Positions 36,908 through 45,666 of a stretch of DNA of 64,000 nucleotides are shown here, piece by piece. The DNA is from Paraflavitalea pollutisoli (GTDB lineage Bacteria; Bacteroidota; Bacteroidia; Chitinophagales; Chitinophagaceae), in the NCBI RefSeq assembly GCF_029360705.1, contig NZ_JARKMX010000008.1, forward strand, positions 3,340,202 to 3,404,201, given 5' to 3'. Position 1 is the first letter of the stretch; each line of letters starts with the position of its first letter. The notes under the pieces were generated by a model. The model did not search any database and was not told the origin of the DNA. It saw nothing but the letters and a program-made list of their open reading frames with translations. Made by a program: the position numbers and the translations under genes.

Positions 36908-37795
36908 ATGTCCCGACTTCTACTTATAACTGCCTTTGCAGTAACAGCCTTCACCAGTTGTTCGGTGTACCGGACTGGCGATCGGACGGATACGCCGGAT
37001 GATGTGTATTATTCGCCTGCCCGCGGCGGCGGTGGTGCAGCTTATGTAGAGACGGACCGCCCACGCGATGGTTACCGCAACAACAGCCGGAGCAACGACT
37101 ACTACGATAACTCGTATGGTTATGATGACTACTGGCTGCGGATGCGGGTGCGTGATCGCTACCGCTGGAGTGCTTTCGATGATTACGATTGGAATGATTA
37201 CCGCTACATGCCCTGGGGTTATAACAACTTTGGTTATGGCAGTAACCTGGGTGTAGGTTTTGGCTACAATCCGTTTTACTACAACAATTTCAATCGCTAC
37301 TTCAGCAACTACTATAGCTGGAACAGTTGGTACAACCCCTACAGCCCCGGTATCATCATCGTGAATCCCAAGGGGAATGTACCGGTGTATAACAAAGTAC
37401 GCGAATTCAACCTCAGCCGTTATACCAACAATGCCTACAACAATGGTAATCGTCCGCTGAGTGTCACTTCCAAAGCGAATTACCTGCGCAGCGGCAATTA
37501 CAACAACGGCAATACCCGCTCTACCAACCAGAGCTTGGGCAACAGCATCCGCAAAGTATTCTCCAACGGAGAAAGCAACAGCGGTGGTGGCCGTCAACGC
37601 AATACTTATTACAAACCAGGCTCCAGCAATGATCGCCCGGTACGTACCTATACCCCCAGCGAAAGCAATAACTCAACCCGCAGCTATACGCCTGCGCCTT
37701 CCAATTCTGGTGGCTCTTCGGGTGGTAGCAGTGGCGGCAGCAGCGGCGGCGCTGGTGGTGGTGGCGGTGGCAGACCAGCACGTGGTGGCCGTTAA
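36908..37795 (+). CDS. Low-complexity tyrosine/asparagine-rich lipoprotein
   Basis: The 295-residue protein has a short lipoprotein signal (MSRLLLITAFAVTAFTSCSVYR, C19). The middle (about residues 60-170) is rich in Tyr, Asn, Asp and Arg with repeated YNN/YW motifs. About residues 195-260 are Ser/Asn/Arg-rich, and the C-terminus is a Gly/Ser tract ending PARGGR. There is no recognised catalytic domain. It is probably a surface-exposed or matrix-like envelope protein. It is divergent from proS and followed 100 nt later by a FadL-type porin gene. Confidence 0.75.
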   Translation: MSRLLLITAFAVTAFTSCSVYRTGDRTDTPDDVYYSPARGGGGAAYVETDRPRDGYRNNSRSNDYYDNSYGYDDYWLRMRVRDRYRWSAFDDYDWNDYRYMPWGYNNFGYGSNLGVGFGYNPFYYNNFNRYFSNYYSWNSWYNPYSPGIIIVNPKGNVPVYNKVREFNLSRYTNNAYNNGNRPLSVTSKANYLRSGNYNNGNTRSTNQSLGNSIRKVFSNGESNSGGGRQRNTYYKPGSSNDRPVRTYTPSESNNSTRSYTPAPSNSGGSSGGSSGGSSGGAGGGGGGRPARGGR

Positions 37796-37895
37796 TACCT
37801 GAAAAAATGACTACGAGAGGAAACAGGATTTAAGATGTCTTGAATTTTGATTCCTCTTTTTTTTATACTTCCCCGATCAACTTGAATTGTAACAC

Positions 37896-39470
37896 ATGAA
37901 TAAGAAGATTTACCTGATTGCAACATTACTGGCAGGTCAGCAAGCTATAGCTCAGCTGCCGGAAGATGCCTTGCGTATGAGTTGGAATGTACCTTCCGGC
38001 ACGGCCCGCAGCATGGCCGTTGGTGGTGCGATGGGTGCTTTGGGTGGTGAGATCACGAACCTGTGGGTGAACCCAGCGGGCCTTGGCTTTTACAAAACAA
38101 GCGAGCTGGTATTGAGTCCCGGCCTTACGCTGGCGAGCGCCAAGGGCAGTTTCCGGGGCACTGATGCGAAGTCGGACAACCTGACCCGCTTCAACCTGGG
38201 CGCATCGGGTTTTGTGTTTGGCTACAACGACCCTGGTAGCCGCTGGAGCAGCAAGGCATTCAGTTTTGGCGTAAACAGGGTCGCCAATTTTGCCGGCAGC
38301 ACCTATTACAAAGGCACCAATGATTATAGCTCTTTCTCCGAGCCCCTGGCCAATGAATTGTTCAGCTACTATTCCCGTATAAGAGATCAATACCCTGGCC
38401 GCTCCGACAAGCAAATCGTCGCTGACGCCGTGTACGATCCTGCTTTATCGGTGAAGACGCGGATGGGCCTGTATACTTACCTGCTCGATATCGATACCAC
38501 GACCGGCACCGTGTTCTCGCGGGCGGAAGACCTGGGCATCGTAAACCAGGAAAAAACCGTCAATACAAAAGGGGGCATTACGGAGATTGCCCTGGGCTTT
38601 GCTTCCAATATGGACGATAAGCTGTTTCTGGGCCTTGGCATCGGTATTCCCATTGTGAATTATGTACGTCATACTACCTATACCGAATCGGATCCTACGG
38701 CTGCGCTGAATGACTTCTCGTATTCGCGCTATGAAGAAGAATATACCAACAAAGGGGTAGGCTTCAATGCCAAACTGGGTCTGATCTTCAAACCGGTGGA
38801 AAGATTGCGCCTTGGCCTGGCCATTCATACGCCCAGCCTGTATGCGCTGAAGGAAAAGACCACCAGTAAGATGGTGACTGACCTGGAAACTTCTTTCGAC
38901 CCCAACTGGCCCGTAGACAGTATCTCCAGTTATCAACTGGAGCCTAACAACCGCGACCCCGAATTCAAGTACGACCTGGTATCTCCCTGGAAGTTTATTC
39001 TGAGTGGTTCTTATGCACTGAATGAGGTGGCTGATGTGAGCCGTCAGAAGGGCTTTATCACGGCTGATATTGAATATGTCACTTATGGTAGTTCAAAGTT
39101 CAAAGAAGCGGAGGACAATGGTGAAGGCGAGTATTACAAGCAGGTAAGCGATGCCGTGAAACAACTGTACAAAGGCGCACTCAATTTCAGGATAGGTGGT
39201 GAGCTCAAGTTCAATACCATCATGGCGCGCGGTGGATTTAGCTACTACACCAATCCGTATAAAGACAGTGAGCTGAAAGCAAACCGTATGAATGTGAGTG
39301 GTGGTCTTGGCTACCGTGACCATGGCTTCTGGATCGATCTTACTTATGTTCGTGCCCTGGGCAAAGATTCCGATTTCCCCTATCGGGTGGATGCGCCCCG
39401 TGCGAATACCTACGCTTCTATTAAAGACCAGACCAGCAATGTGATGCTGACCTTCGGTATCAAGCTGTAA
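37896..39470 (+). CDS. OmpP1/FadL-family outer-membrane beta-barrel protein
   Basis: The 524-residue protein has a signal peptide (residues 1-20) and an N-terminal hatch-like segment (GTARSMAVGGAMGALGGEITNLWVNPAGLG) typical of the FadL/PorV-like group. The barrel strands end in a C-terminal aromatic/hydrophobic VMLTFGIKL. It may import hydrophobic compounds; in this phylum some members serve type IX secretion, but no such genes are nearby. Followed by a strong terminator. Confidence 0.85.
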   Translation: MNKKIYLIATLLAGQQAIAQLPEDALRMSWNVPSGTARSMAVGGAMGALGGEITNLWVNPAGLGFYKTSELVLSPGLTLASAKGSFRGTDAKSDNLTRFNLGASGFVFGYNDPGSRWSSKAFSFGVNRVANFAGSTYYKGTNDYSSFSEPLANELFSYYSRIRDQYPGRSDKQIVADAVYDPALSVKTRMGLYTYLLDIDTTTGTVFSRAEDLGIVNQEKTVNTKGGITEIALGFASNMDDKLFLGLGIGIPIVNYVRHTTYTESDPTAALNDFSYSRYEEEYTNKGVGFNAKLGLIFKPVERLRLGLAIHTPSLYALKEKTTSKMVTDLETSFDPNWPVDSISSYQLEPNNRDPEFKYDLVSPWKFILSGSYALNEVADVSRQKGFITADIEYVTYGSSKFKEAEDNGEGEYYKQVSDAVKQLYKGALNFRIGGELKFNTIMARGGFSYYTNPYKDSELKANRMNVSGGLGYRDHGFWIDLTYVRALGKDSDFPYRVDAPRANTYASIKDQTSNVMLTFGIKL

Positions 39471-39774
39471 TTCCCCTCGCTATTACTGCACATTCTATTA
39501 CTGGTATAAATTATAAAACCCCGCCTGAAAAGGCGGGGTTTGTTTTCAAGGTTCTTTTAAAACCTTAACCCTTCACTTTAAAAGCCCTCATAGGGGATCT
39601 CTACGGATTAGCCGGGACTCCACCCGGCTGGTTGTTTGGCATTACAAAAGTCGGATATCTTATTAGAATAATTTAGCATCCAAATAGACTTAACGTCATA
39701 ATATTAACAAAATTTACCTTTTCGTAGGTGTTACACCTTACCAGGGGCAATAATCCAGCTATTGACGCAACTTC
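39471..39774. other. 304-nt intergenic region between the FadL-type gene and miaA
   Basis: No gene is visible. It holds the terminator of the upstream gene, then a second dyad AGCCGGG (39610-39616) with CCCGGCT (39623-39629) and a 6-nt loop, then AT-rich sequence before the miaA stop. The second hairpin may terminate either direction. Confidence 0.5.
39516..39541. terminator. Terminator after the FadL-type gene
   Basis: Perfect 11-bp stem (AAACCCCGCCT with AGGCGGGGTTT), GAAA loop, T run on the plus strand. Confidence 0.9.
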
Positions 39775-40686
39775 TCAATTACCCTCCTGCGTCGACGCCT
39801 GTGCATATTGTAATACGTCTACCGCATTTTCGGGTGAAAACCATTGGATTGCAGGGTCTTTCCGGAACCAGGTCAGCTGCCGTTTGGCATAATGCCGGGT
39901 ATTGGTTTTGATCGCTTCTACGGCTGTTGCCAGTGTGCCGGCACCCTCGAAATAATCAAACAACTCATTGTATCCCACGGTTTGAAGCGCATTCAGGGAG
40001 CGCCAGGGCAACAACGATCGCGCTTCTTCTACCTGCCCCGCCTGCACCATGTTTTCGACCCGCTGGTTGATGTTGCGGTACAATTCGGGACGGGGCAATT
40101 CGAGCCCAATTTTAACAATCCGGAAGTCACGCGCGGCCTTTTTACCCTGCTGGAAATGGCGAATCGACTGCCCGGTACTTCTTTTCACTTCCAGGGCCCG
40201 TATGAGCCGCTGGGGGTTATGGATCTCACCGGTACTGTAGTAGAGCGGATCTTCTGCCGCCACCTGTTGCTGCAACCAGCTTATTCCGTCCAATTCGTAC
40301 TGCTGGGCTATCTCCTCCCGTACTGTGGGCAACACGGCGGGTATATCGTCCAGGCCCTCACAAAATGCTTTTACATATAATCCCGTGCCACCCGTCATCA
40401 CCACCACCGGATGGGTGCTGGTTATTTTTTTAACGGCCTGCAGCGCATATTGTTCAAATACGGCTGCATTCACGTCCTCATGAATAGAATGGGAGTTGAT
40501 GAAATAATGGGGAACAGCTGCCAGTTCTTCGGGGGATGGCTTGGCCACGCCGATGGTCATTTCGCGGAAACACTGCCTGGAATCGGCTGATATGATCGAT
40601 GTACCGAACTGCTGCGCCACACGTATGGCGAGGGCTGTTTTACCGACGGCGGTAGGACCCACTATGACTATACAAACTGGCTGCAT
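39775..40686 (-). CDS. miaA: tRNA dimethylallyltransferase MiaA
   Basis: ATG 40686 (MQPVCIVIVGPTAVGKTALA) gives 303 residues, the usual size. It has the P-loop GPTAVGKT at residues 10-17, the DSRQCFREMTIGVAKPS motif, the TGGTGLYVKAF segment and C-terminal RYAKRQLTWFR-like HYAKRQLTWFRKD. It adds the isopentenyl group to A37 of UNN-reading tRNAs. The 17 codons upstream to 40737 are not conserved. The region after its start overlaps no other gene. Confidence 0.94.
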   Translation of the reverse strand: MQPVCIVIVGPTAVGKTALAIRVAQQFGTSIISADSRQCFREMTIGVAKPSPEELAAVPHYFINSHSIHEDVNAAVFEQYALQAVKKITSTHPVVVMTGGTGLYVKAFCEGLDDIPAVLPTVREEIAQQYELDGISWLQQQVAAEDPLYYSTGEIHNPQRLIRALEVKRSTGQSIRHFQQGKKAARDFRIVKIGLELPRPELYRNINQRVENMVQAGQVEEARSLLPWRSLNALQTVGYNELFDYFEGAGTLATAVEAIKTNTRHYAKRQLTWFRKDPAIQWFSPENAVDVLQYAQASTQEGN

Positions 40687-40763
40687 GAATTGGAATTGGA
40701 CAAAAAAAAGAGGTGATTTCCGCTTACTGGACATCACCTCCTGCCACTACTGCGGTATTTACT

Positions 40764-41339
40764 TTAGATATCTTCTTCTTTGCCGCCTTCGTCTTCGGCT
40801 TCTTCACCCAGGCCCATGCCATCATCGTCGTCGCCATCACCTTCGGTACCGTACCCTTCTGCGCCGGCTTTGAGGTCGTATTTCTCTTCTACCTCGGTGA
40901 GCTTATCGCCTACCAGCCCCTTGGTGCCGTATTGCGAAGGTGCAATGCCTTCCGATTTTACGAGTGCCGGGTAATCAATCTTGGCATTTTCTTCTTTGGA
41001 TACGTTGATCAACTCAACGAGGAAGCTCCAGCCTTTGACGAAATCGTAATTATAGATAAACTTTTGGTTGGGATCACGGATCTCTGAACCGATGGTCGTT
41101 TCCTCCATGAGGAGTGGCGCCACCTTGTAGGTCTTGTCGTATTTGGCCAGGGAGATCTCTCTGCCGCGCTGCCAGTTGTCGTTGCTGCGGAAGAAGGTAG
41201 CCTGGTGTTTACTGTCGAACTCGTAGGCTTTTAGGATAATCTGGTGCAGCTGTAAAAACGTTTGGGTGTGTTTTACTGCTACATCCCGATAGATGCTATC
41301 GTCTTCTTCAAAATATATCCTGAATTTCAGTACAGCCAT
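40764..41339 (-). CDS. pRiA4b ORF-3/IS1096 passenger-like protein with acidic tail
   Basis: The 191-residue protein has an N-terminal domain (residues 1-140) like pRiA4b ORF-3 family proteins: KFRIYFEEDDSIYRDVAVKHTQTFLQLHQIILKAYEFD and a later YNYDFVKGWSFLVELI. About residues 160-191 are strongly acidic and glycine-rich (GDGDDDDGMGLGEEAEDE). The family's biochemical role is unknown. No transposase lies nearby, so it is a chromosomal member. It lies 78 nt before the miaA ATG on the same strand. Confidence 0.75.
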   Translation of the reverse strand: MAVLKFRIYFEEDDSIYRDVAVKHTQTFLQLHQIILKAYEFDSKHQATFFRSNDNWQRGREISLAKYDKTYKVAPLLMEETTIGSEIRDPNQKFIYNYDFVKGWSFLVELINVSKEENAKIDYPALVKSEGIAPSQYGTKGLVGDKLTEVEEKYDLKAGAEGYGTEGDGDDDDGMGLGEEAEDEGGKEEDI

Positions 41340-41485
41340 AGTAAAGTTATGTTTCTGGTTTTTGGCTTCGGATCAGTCAAGGGAAGACTGCCAACAGCTC
41401 CTATTTGCTCCAAAAATAATATAATTCCACTAAACTCTTTTTTTCGCACAACTATCATACCAGCCAGTCAAATCGGGCATGGTAA

Positions 41486-43024
41486 TTATACGACGGGCTT
41501 CAACCCCATGCCTGCTGCCGTTTCCATCATAAAATCGTAGGCAGCATCGTAATTGTTGTCGATCTTTCCATCGAGGATGGCTTCACGGATCGCATTCTTG
41601 ATATCGCCCACCTGCTTACAGGGCGAAAGGCCAAATATTTCCATGACCATTTCGCCGGTGATGGGTGGCTGCCAGTTGCGGATACGGTCCTTTTCCTCCA
41701 CTTCCCGTAACCTTTCTTTCACCAATTCGAAGTTTTCGAGAAAGCGTTTCACCTTTTGCTTATTCTTGGACGTGATATCGGCGCTGCACAGCAACATGAG
41801 TGCATCGATATCGTCGCCCGCATCGAACAGCAGCCGGCGAATGGCCGAATCGGTGATGTCTTCTTTGGTGAGGCTGATGGGGCGCAGGTGCAGTTCTACC
41901 AGCTTGCGCACAAACCGCATCTTTTCATGCTGCGGCAGCTTGAGTTTTTGAAATATACGGGGCACCATGCGGCCACCGACTACTTCATGCCCGTGGAAGG
42001 TCCAGCCATGTCCCGGCTCAAACTTCTTGGTGGGTGGCTTGCCGATATCATGCAATAATGCTGCCCAGCGCAGCCACAGGTCATTGGTATGGCGGCTGAT
42101 GTTATCGATGACTTGCAGGGTGTGGTAAAAATTGTCCTTGTGCCCCATTCCGTCGACATATTCCGCGCCGGCAAGGTCTACCATCTGCGGTAACACGATG
42201 TGCAGCAATCCGCTTTGGTATAGCAGGTCGAGCCCTACGGAAGGTTTGGGACTGAGCATGATCTTGTTCAGCTCGTCGGTGATCCTTTCCTGGGTGATGA
42301 TGCGAATGCGTTCTGCATTGTCTTTGATCGCCTGGAAAACGGGCGGGTGTATGGTAAAACCCAACTGCGCCGCAAAGCGGATGGCCCGCATCATGCGCAG
42401 TGGATCGTCGCTGAAAGTAGTGAGCGGATCGAGCGGTGTGCGGATCAGTTTATTCTCCAGGTCCTGCATACCATCGAAGGGGTCTATCAGCTTGCCATAA
42501 TCGTCTTTGTTGAGACTGATCGCCATGGCATTGATGGTGAAGTCGCGGCGATCCTGATCGTCTTTGATGGTGCCGGGCATCACTTCGGGGTTACGGCTAT
42601 GGTAACGGTAACTTTCTTTGCGGGCACCTACGAACTCGATCTCAAATGCACCTTCTTCCTTAACGGCCGGCATGTTCTCAACAGGGGGCTCCTCCACCTG
42701 CGTCGTCTCTACCGCATCTGGCAGGGAACTCTCTGCATCGTTCGCTTCTTCATCTTTCTTATAAAAATCTTTCAGCTTGATCTGTGCAGTGCCGTATGTT
42801 TTAAAGAAGGCTACATGCGGACGTGGGTTGAACCGATCGGCCACCCGGTGGGCCAGTTCGATACCATCGCCCACGCAGACGATGTCTGCATCTTTGGTAG
42901 TACGCCCGATGATCTTATCGCGCACAAAACCACCGATGATCCAGGCCTCTATGCCCAGGTCGGTAGCGGCGTGCGCAATCTTATTAAACACAAACAATTC
43001 CTTTTCGGTACACCGGATATCCAT
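41486..43024 (-). CDS. CCA-adding/polyA nucleotidyltransferase with HD domain
   Basis: The 512-residue protein has the nucleotidyltransferase head GGFVRDKIIGRTTKDADIVCVG near residue 31, the RRDFTINAMAISL motif, RRMMRAIRFAAQLGF-like RMMRAIRFAAQLG and an HD domain motif HDIGKPP near residue 335. It repairs or adds the tRNA 3' CCA. Between residues about 92 and 130 an acidic insertion (EEANDAESSLPDAVETTQVE) interrupts the catalytic domain. A consensus -7 box TACATTTG ends 4 nt before the ATG. Confidence 0.9.
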   Translation of the reverse strand: MDIRCTEKELFVFNKIAHAATDLGIEAWIIGGFVRDKIIGRTTKDADIVCVGDGIELAHRVADRFNPRPHVAFFKTYGTAQIKLKDFYKKDEEANDAESSLPDAVETTQVEEPPVENMPAVKEEGAFEIEFVGARKESYRYHSRNPEVMPGTIKDDQDRRDFTINAMAISLNKDDYGKLIDPFDGMQDLENKLIRTPLDPLTTFSDDPLRMMRAIRFAAQLGFTIHPPVFQAIKDNAERIRIITQERITDELNKIMLSPKPSVGLDLLYQSGLLHIVLPQMVDLAGAEYVDGMGHKDNFYHTLQVIDNISRHTNDLWLRWAALLHDIGKPPTKKFEPGHGWTFHGHEVVGGRMVPRIFQKLKLPQHEKMRFVRKLVELHLRPISLTKEDITDSAIRRLLFDAGDDIDALMLLCSADITSKNKQKVKRFLENFELVKERLREVEEKDRIRNWQPPITGEMVMEIFGLSPCKQVGDIKNAIREAILDGKIDNNYDAAYDFMMETAAGMGLKPVV

Positions 43025-43028
43025 TCGG

Positions 43029-43036
43029 CAAATGTA
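43029..43036 (-). promoter_or_regulatory. -7 element of the CCA-nucleotidyltransferase gene
   Basis: TACATTTG (minus strand) is a perfect TAnnTTTG, 4 nt before the ATG, consistent with a leaderless message. Confidence 0.5.
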
Positions 43037-43078
43037 AGCAAGATGCTGAAAATAGTTTCTATTGAAGAACGCTGCTTT

Positions 43079-44074
43079 TTATGGCAGACTGGCCAGCAAC
43101 TGGCCCTCTTTGATATGGTGCGCGCATTTGAAATGGCCGAGGGGACAGGCTTTTCGTCCATGCAGGCCGCAGGGACGGCAGGGCAAGGGCTCTTCTATCT
43201 CCACCACAAAACGTTTATCCGACAGTGGTCCGAAACCGAAGGAGGGCAAGGTAGAGCAATAGATGGCAGTAACGGGTGCGTTGACGGAAGAAGCGAAATG
43301 CATGGGCGCCGAATCGTTGACGTAATTCATTACTGCCTTTGTCATGAGTGCCGTAGACTGCAGGAAGTTGAGCTTTCCGCACAGGTTGACGATCGTGTGC
43401 TGCGGTACCTGCTGCTGAATGGCATCGCCCAGGGCGGCATCACCCGGCCCACCCAGCAGGTACACGGCAAAAGGCTTGTCGAATGCCTGTAGAAATTTTA
43501 TCCACTTTTCGGTGGGGTACTGTTTGGTAAACCACACGGAGGCAGGTGATATGGTGATATAGGGTTTATCCTGGTAGGGTTTTACTTTTTCGGCATCGGA
43601 TGCAGAGGGATAGAGCCGCGGTTTTTCCGGGGCGCCTGTGGTAAAGGCCTTGATCAGTTCGTCATTCCGTTCGATCTCATGCAGGGTATGCTGTCCATCG
43701 CTGATGACGTGTTTGATGCGGGACGTGAAGAAACGGCTAAAAGGATTTTTATCGAAGCCAATGGTTTCGCGGGCGCCGGAAAATGCCGTCAGCAAGCCCG
43801 TCGCGGCGAAACGCTGTACGTTGATGATCTTGTCGTAGCGTTGTGCGCGTACTTCTTTGAGGAGGGCCAGCAGGCTCTTGTATTTCTGCGCCCCGCTCTT
43901 GTGCCAAACCAATACCTTCCGGATAAAGGGATGGTCTTTCAACAGTCCTTCATTGCCTTTGCGCAGCATGAAATCGATCTGCGCATCGGGGTATTGCCGG
44001 TGTATTTTTTCGAGGATGCCGGTAGCCAGCACGACATCACCTATGAAAGCGGTTTGTATGATGAGGAATTGCAC
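43079..44074 (-). CDS. Glycosyltransferase family 9 (heptosyltransferase-like)
   Basis: The conserved sequence begins VQFLIIQTAFIGDVVLATGILEKI, so GTG 44074 is the likely start. The upstream frame from 44167 adds 31 proline-rich residues that look non-coding. The 331-residue protein has a GT-B fold, with a C-terminal nucleotide-binding region near KPYITISPASVW, NLCGKLNFLQSTALMTKA and NDSAPMHFA. It probably transfers a sugar such as ADP-heptose during lipopolysaccharide core assembly. It starts 20 nt after the Sua5-type gene, on the same strand. Confidence 0.85.
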   Translation of the reverse strand: MQFLIIQTAFIGDVVLATGILEKIHRQYPDAQIDFMLRKGNEGLLKDHPFIRKVLVWHKSGAQKYKSLLALLKEVRAQRYDKIINVQRFAATGLLTAFSGARETIGFDKNPFSRFFTSRIKHVISDGQHTLHEIERNDELIKAFTTGAPEKPRLYPSASDAEKVKPYQDKPYITISPASVWFTKQYPTEKWIKFLQAFDKPFAVYLLGGPGDAALGDAIQQQVPQHTIVNLCGKLNFLQSTALMTKAVMNYVNDSAPMHFASSVNAPVTAIYCSTLPSFGFGPLSDKRFVVEIEEPLPCRPCGLHGRKACPLGHFKCAHHIKEGQLLASLP

Positions 44075-44093
44075 GTTGACGGACTGTTTTATA

Positions 44094-44660
44094 TTAGGGC
44101 CTGATGACTGATACCTGTCCACGCTCCCACCGAACGATGGAGGAGGGCGCAGCAATGGTGGTGTCATCGCGGCGGTAGTGAACGATGTAATCTACCTGGT
44201 CTTTGATCACCGCCGGTACTTCGCCATAGGTACGGGGTGAGGGTTCTCCGCTGATATTGGCGGAGGTGGACACGATGGGCTTGCGGAACCTTTTGATCAG
44301 GTGTTTGCAGTAAGTTTCCTGTACGATTCGGATTGCGATGGAGCCATCTTCATTGACGAGGTTATCGGCCAGTCCAAGGGCATGTTCATAAATGACCGTG
44401 GTGGGCCTGGTGACGCTATCGAGGTAGTCGAATACGGCGAGATCGGGATTGGCGACATATTGCAGCAGGTCGCGCTCATCGGCCAGCAGTACGATCATAC
44501 TCTTCGTTTCGGGTCGCTTCTTCAGCTCATAGATCTTTCGTACTGCCTCGGGATTGGTGGCATCGCAACCAATACCCCAGATGGTATCGGTGGGATACAG
44601 GATCAACCCGCCTGCCTGTAATACGGACAGGCTATTTTCCACATCGGTATTAAAATCCAT
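44094..44660 (-). CDS. tsaC: L-threonylcarbamoyladenylate synthase (Sua5/YrdC/YwlC)
   Basis: ATG 44660 (MDFNTDVENSLSVLQAGGL) gives 188 residues. The YrdC-fold features are visible: LYPTDTIWGIGCDATN, KIYELKKRPETKSMIVLL, a central HALGLADN loop and IVSTSANISGEPSP. It makes threonylcarbamoyl-AMP for the t6A37 modification. The longer frame to 44855 overlaps dapD on the other strand and is rejected. A -7 box TACATTTG (44665-44672) lies 4 nt before the start. Divergent from dapD. Confidence 0.92.
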   Translation of the reverse strand: MDFNTDVENSLSVLQAGGLILYPTDTIWGIGCDATNPEAVRKIYELKKRPETKSMIVLLADERDLLQYVANPDLAVFDYLDSVTRPTTVIYEHALGLADNLVNEDGSIAIRIVQETYCKHLIKRFRKPIVSTSANISGEPSPRTYGEVPAVIKDQVDYIVHYRRDDTTIAAPSSIVRWERGQVSVIRP

Positions 44661-44664
44661 GCTG

Positions 44665-44672
44665 CAAATGTA
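44665..44672 (-). promoter_or_regulatory. -7 element of tsaC
   Basis: TACATTTG (minus strand) matches TAnnTTTG and is 4 nt before ATG 44660, implying a leaderless or near-leaderless transcript. Confidence 0.5.
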
Positions 44673-44796
44673 GTTGCTAACCACCTGAATCGACGATCCG
44701 GTTGCGTTCTTTTTTATCCTGGCAGGTTGGGCCACGATTGCCGGGCACCTGCTGGCTGTTTCCCACAGCCGCACTTTAAAGGCGAACAATTTGTTA

Positions 44797-44804
44797 AGTT
44801 TGCA
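44797..44804 (+). promoter_or_regulatory. -7 element of dapD
   Basis: TAAGTTTG fits TAnnTTTG, 13 nt before ATG 44818; the leader would be under 10 nt. Confidence 0.4.
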
Positions 44805-44817
44805 AAAAATAGGGATA

Positions 44818-45630
44818 ATGGAATTAAAACAACTGATCAATGAGGCCTGGGCCAACCGGGAGCTTTTAAAGGAAAATAAATACAGCGACGCCGTAAGATC
44901 GGTGATCGCAGAGGTGGATAAAGGTTTGTTGCGTGTGGCACAGCCCGGCCCCGATGGCTGGACGGTGAACGAGTGGGTAAAACAGGCGATCCTGCTATAT
45001 TTCGGTATTCAACAAATGCAAACCTGGACGGTAGGTCCGTTTGAGTTTTACGATAAGATGTTGCTGAAAAGCAATTACAAGGATCTGGGCGTACGTGCGG
45101 TACCGCATGCCATTGCCCGTCATGGCGCTTTCATTGCCCGCAACGTGGTATTGATGCCCTCTTATGTAAACATAGGCGCTTATGTGGACGAAGGCACTAT
45201 GGTGGATACCTGGGCTACCGTAGGTAGCTGTGCACAGATCGGCAAGGGTGTGCACCTAAGCGGCGGTGTAGGTATCGGTGGTGTGCTGGAACCCCTGCAG
45301 GCGTCTCCCGTGATCATCGAAGATGGTTGCTTCATCGGTAGCCGTTGTATCGTGGTGGAAGGAGTGATCGTGGAAAAAGAAGCGGTACTGGGCGCCAATG
45401 TGGTGCTGACCAAGAGCACGAAGATCATCGACGTAAGCGGTCCCGAGCCGGTAGAATACAAAGGTCGTGTACCAGCCCGTAGTGTGGTGATACCCGGTTC
45501 TTATACCAAGAAATTCCCGGCAGGCGACTACCAGGTGGGTTGTGCCCTGATCATCGGTCAGCGTAAAGCCAGCACCGATCTGAAGACCAGCCTGAATGAC
45601 GCACTGCGTGATTTCAACGTGAGCGTTTAG
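44818..45630 (+). CDS. dapD: Tetrahydrodipicolinate N-succinyltransferase
   Basis: ATG 44818 (MELKQLINEAWANRELL) gives 270 residues, the typical length. The C-terminal left-handed beta-helix (hexapeptide repeats, about residues 105-215) is visible, with RHGAFIARNVVLMPSYVNIGAYVDEGTMVD and GGVGIGGVLEPLQASPVIIEDGCFIGSR. It succinylates tetrahydrodipicolinate in the lysine/diaminopimelate pathway. It is divergent from tsaC. Confidence 0.95.
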   Translation: MELKQLINEAWANRELLKENKYSDAVRSVIAEVDKGLLRVAQPGPDGWTVNEWVKQAILLYFGIQQMQTWTVGPFEFYDKMLLKSNYKDLGVRAVPHAIARHGAFIARNVVLMPSYVNIGAYVDEGTMVDTWATVGSCAQIGKGVHLSGGVGIGGVLEPLQASPVIIEDGCFIGSRCIVVEGVIVEKEAVLGANVVLTKSTKIIDVSGPEPVEYKGRVPARSVVIPGSYTKKFPAGDYQVGCALIIGQRKASTDLKTSLNDALRDFNVSV

Positions 45631-45666
45631 TTTTTCTTTTTTCTGATTTACCCCCCATAAGCAACA

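Noticed and set aside
42347-43492. 381-codon plus-strand reading frame
   Set aside because: It runs antisense to the CCA-nucleotidyltransferase and part of the glycosyltransferase gene; both have clear family motifs.
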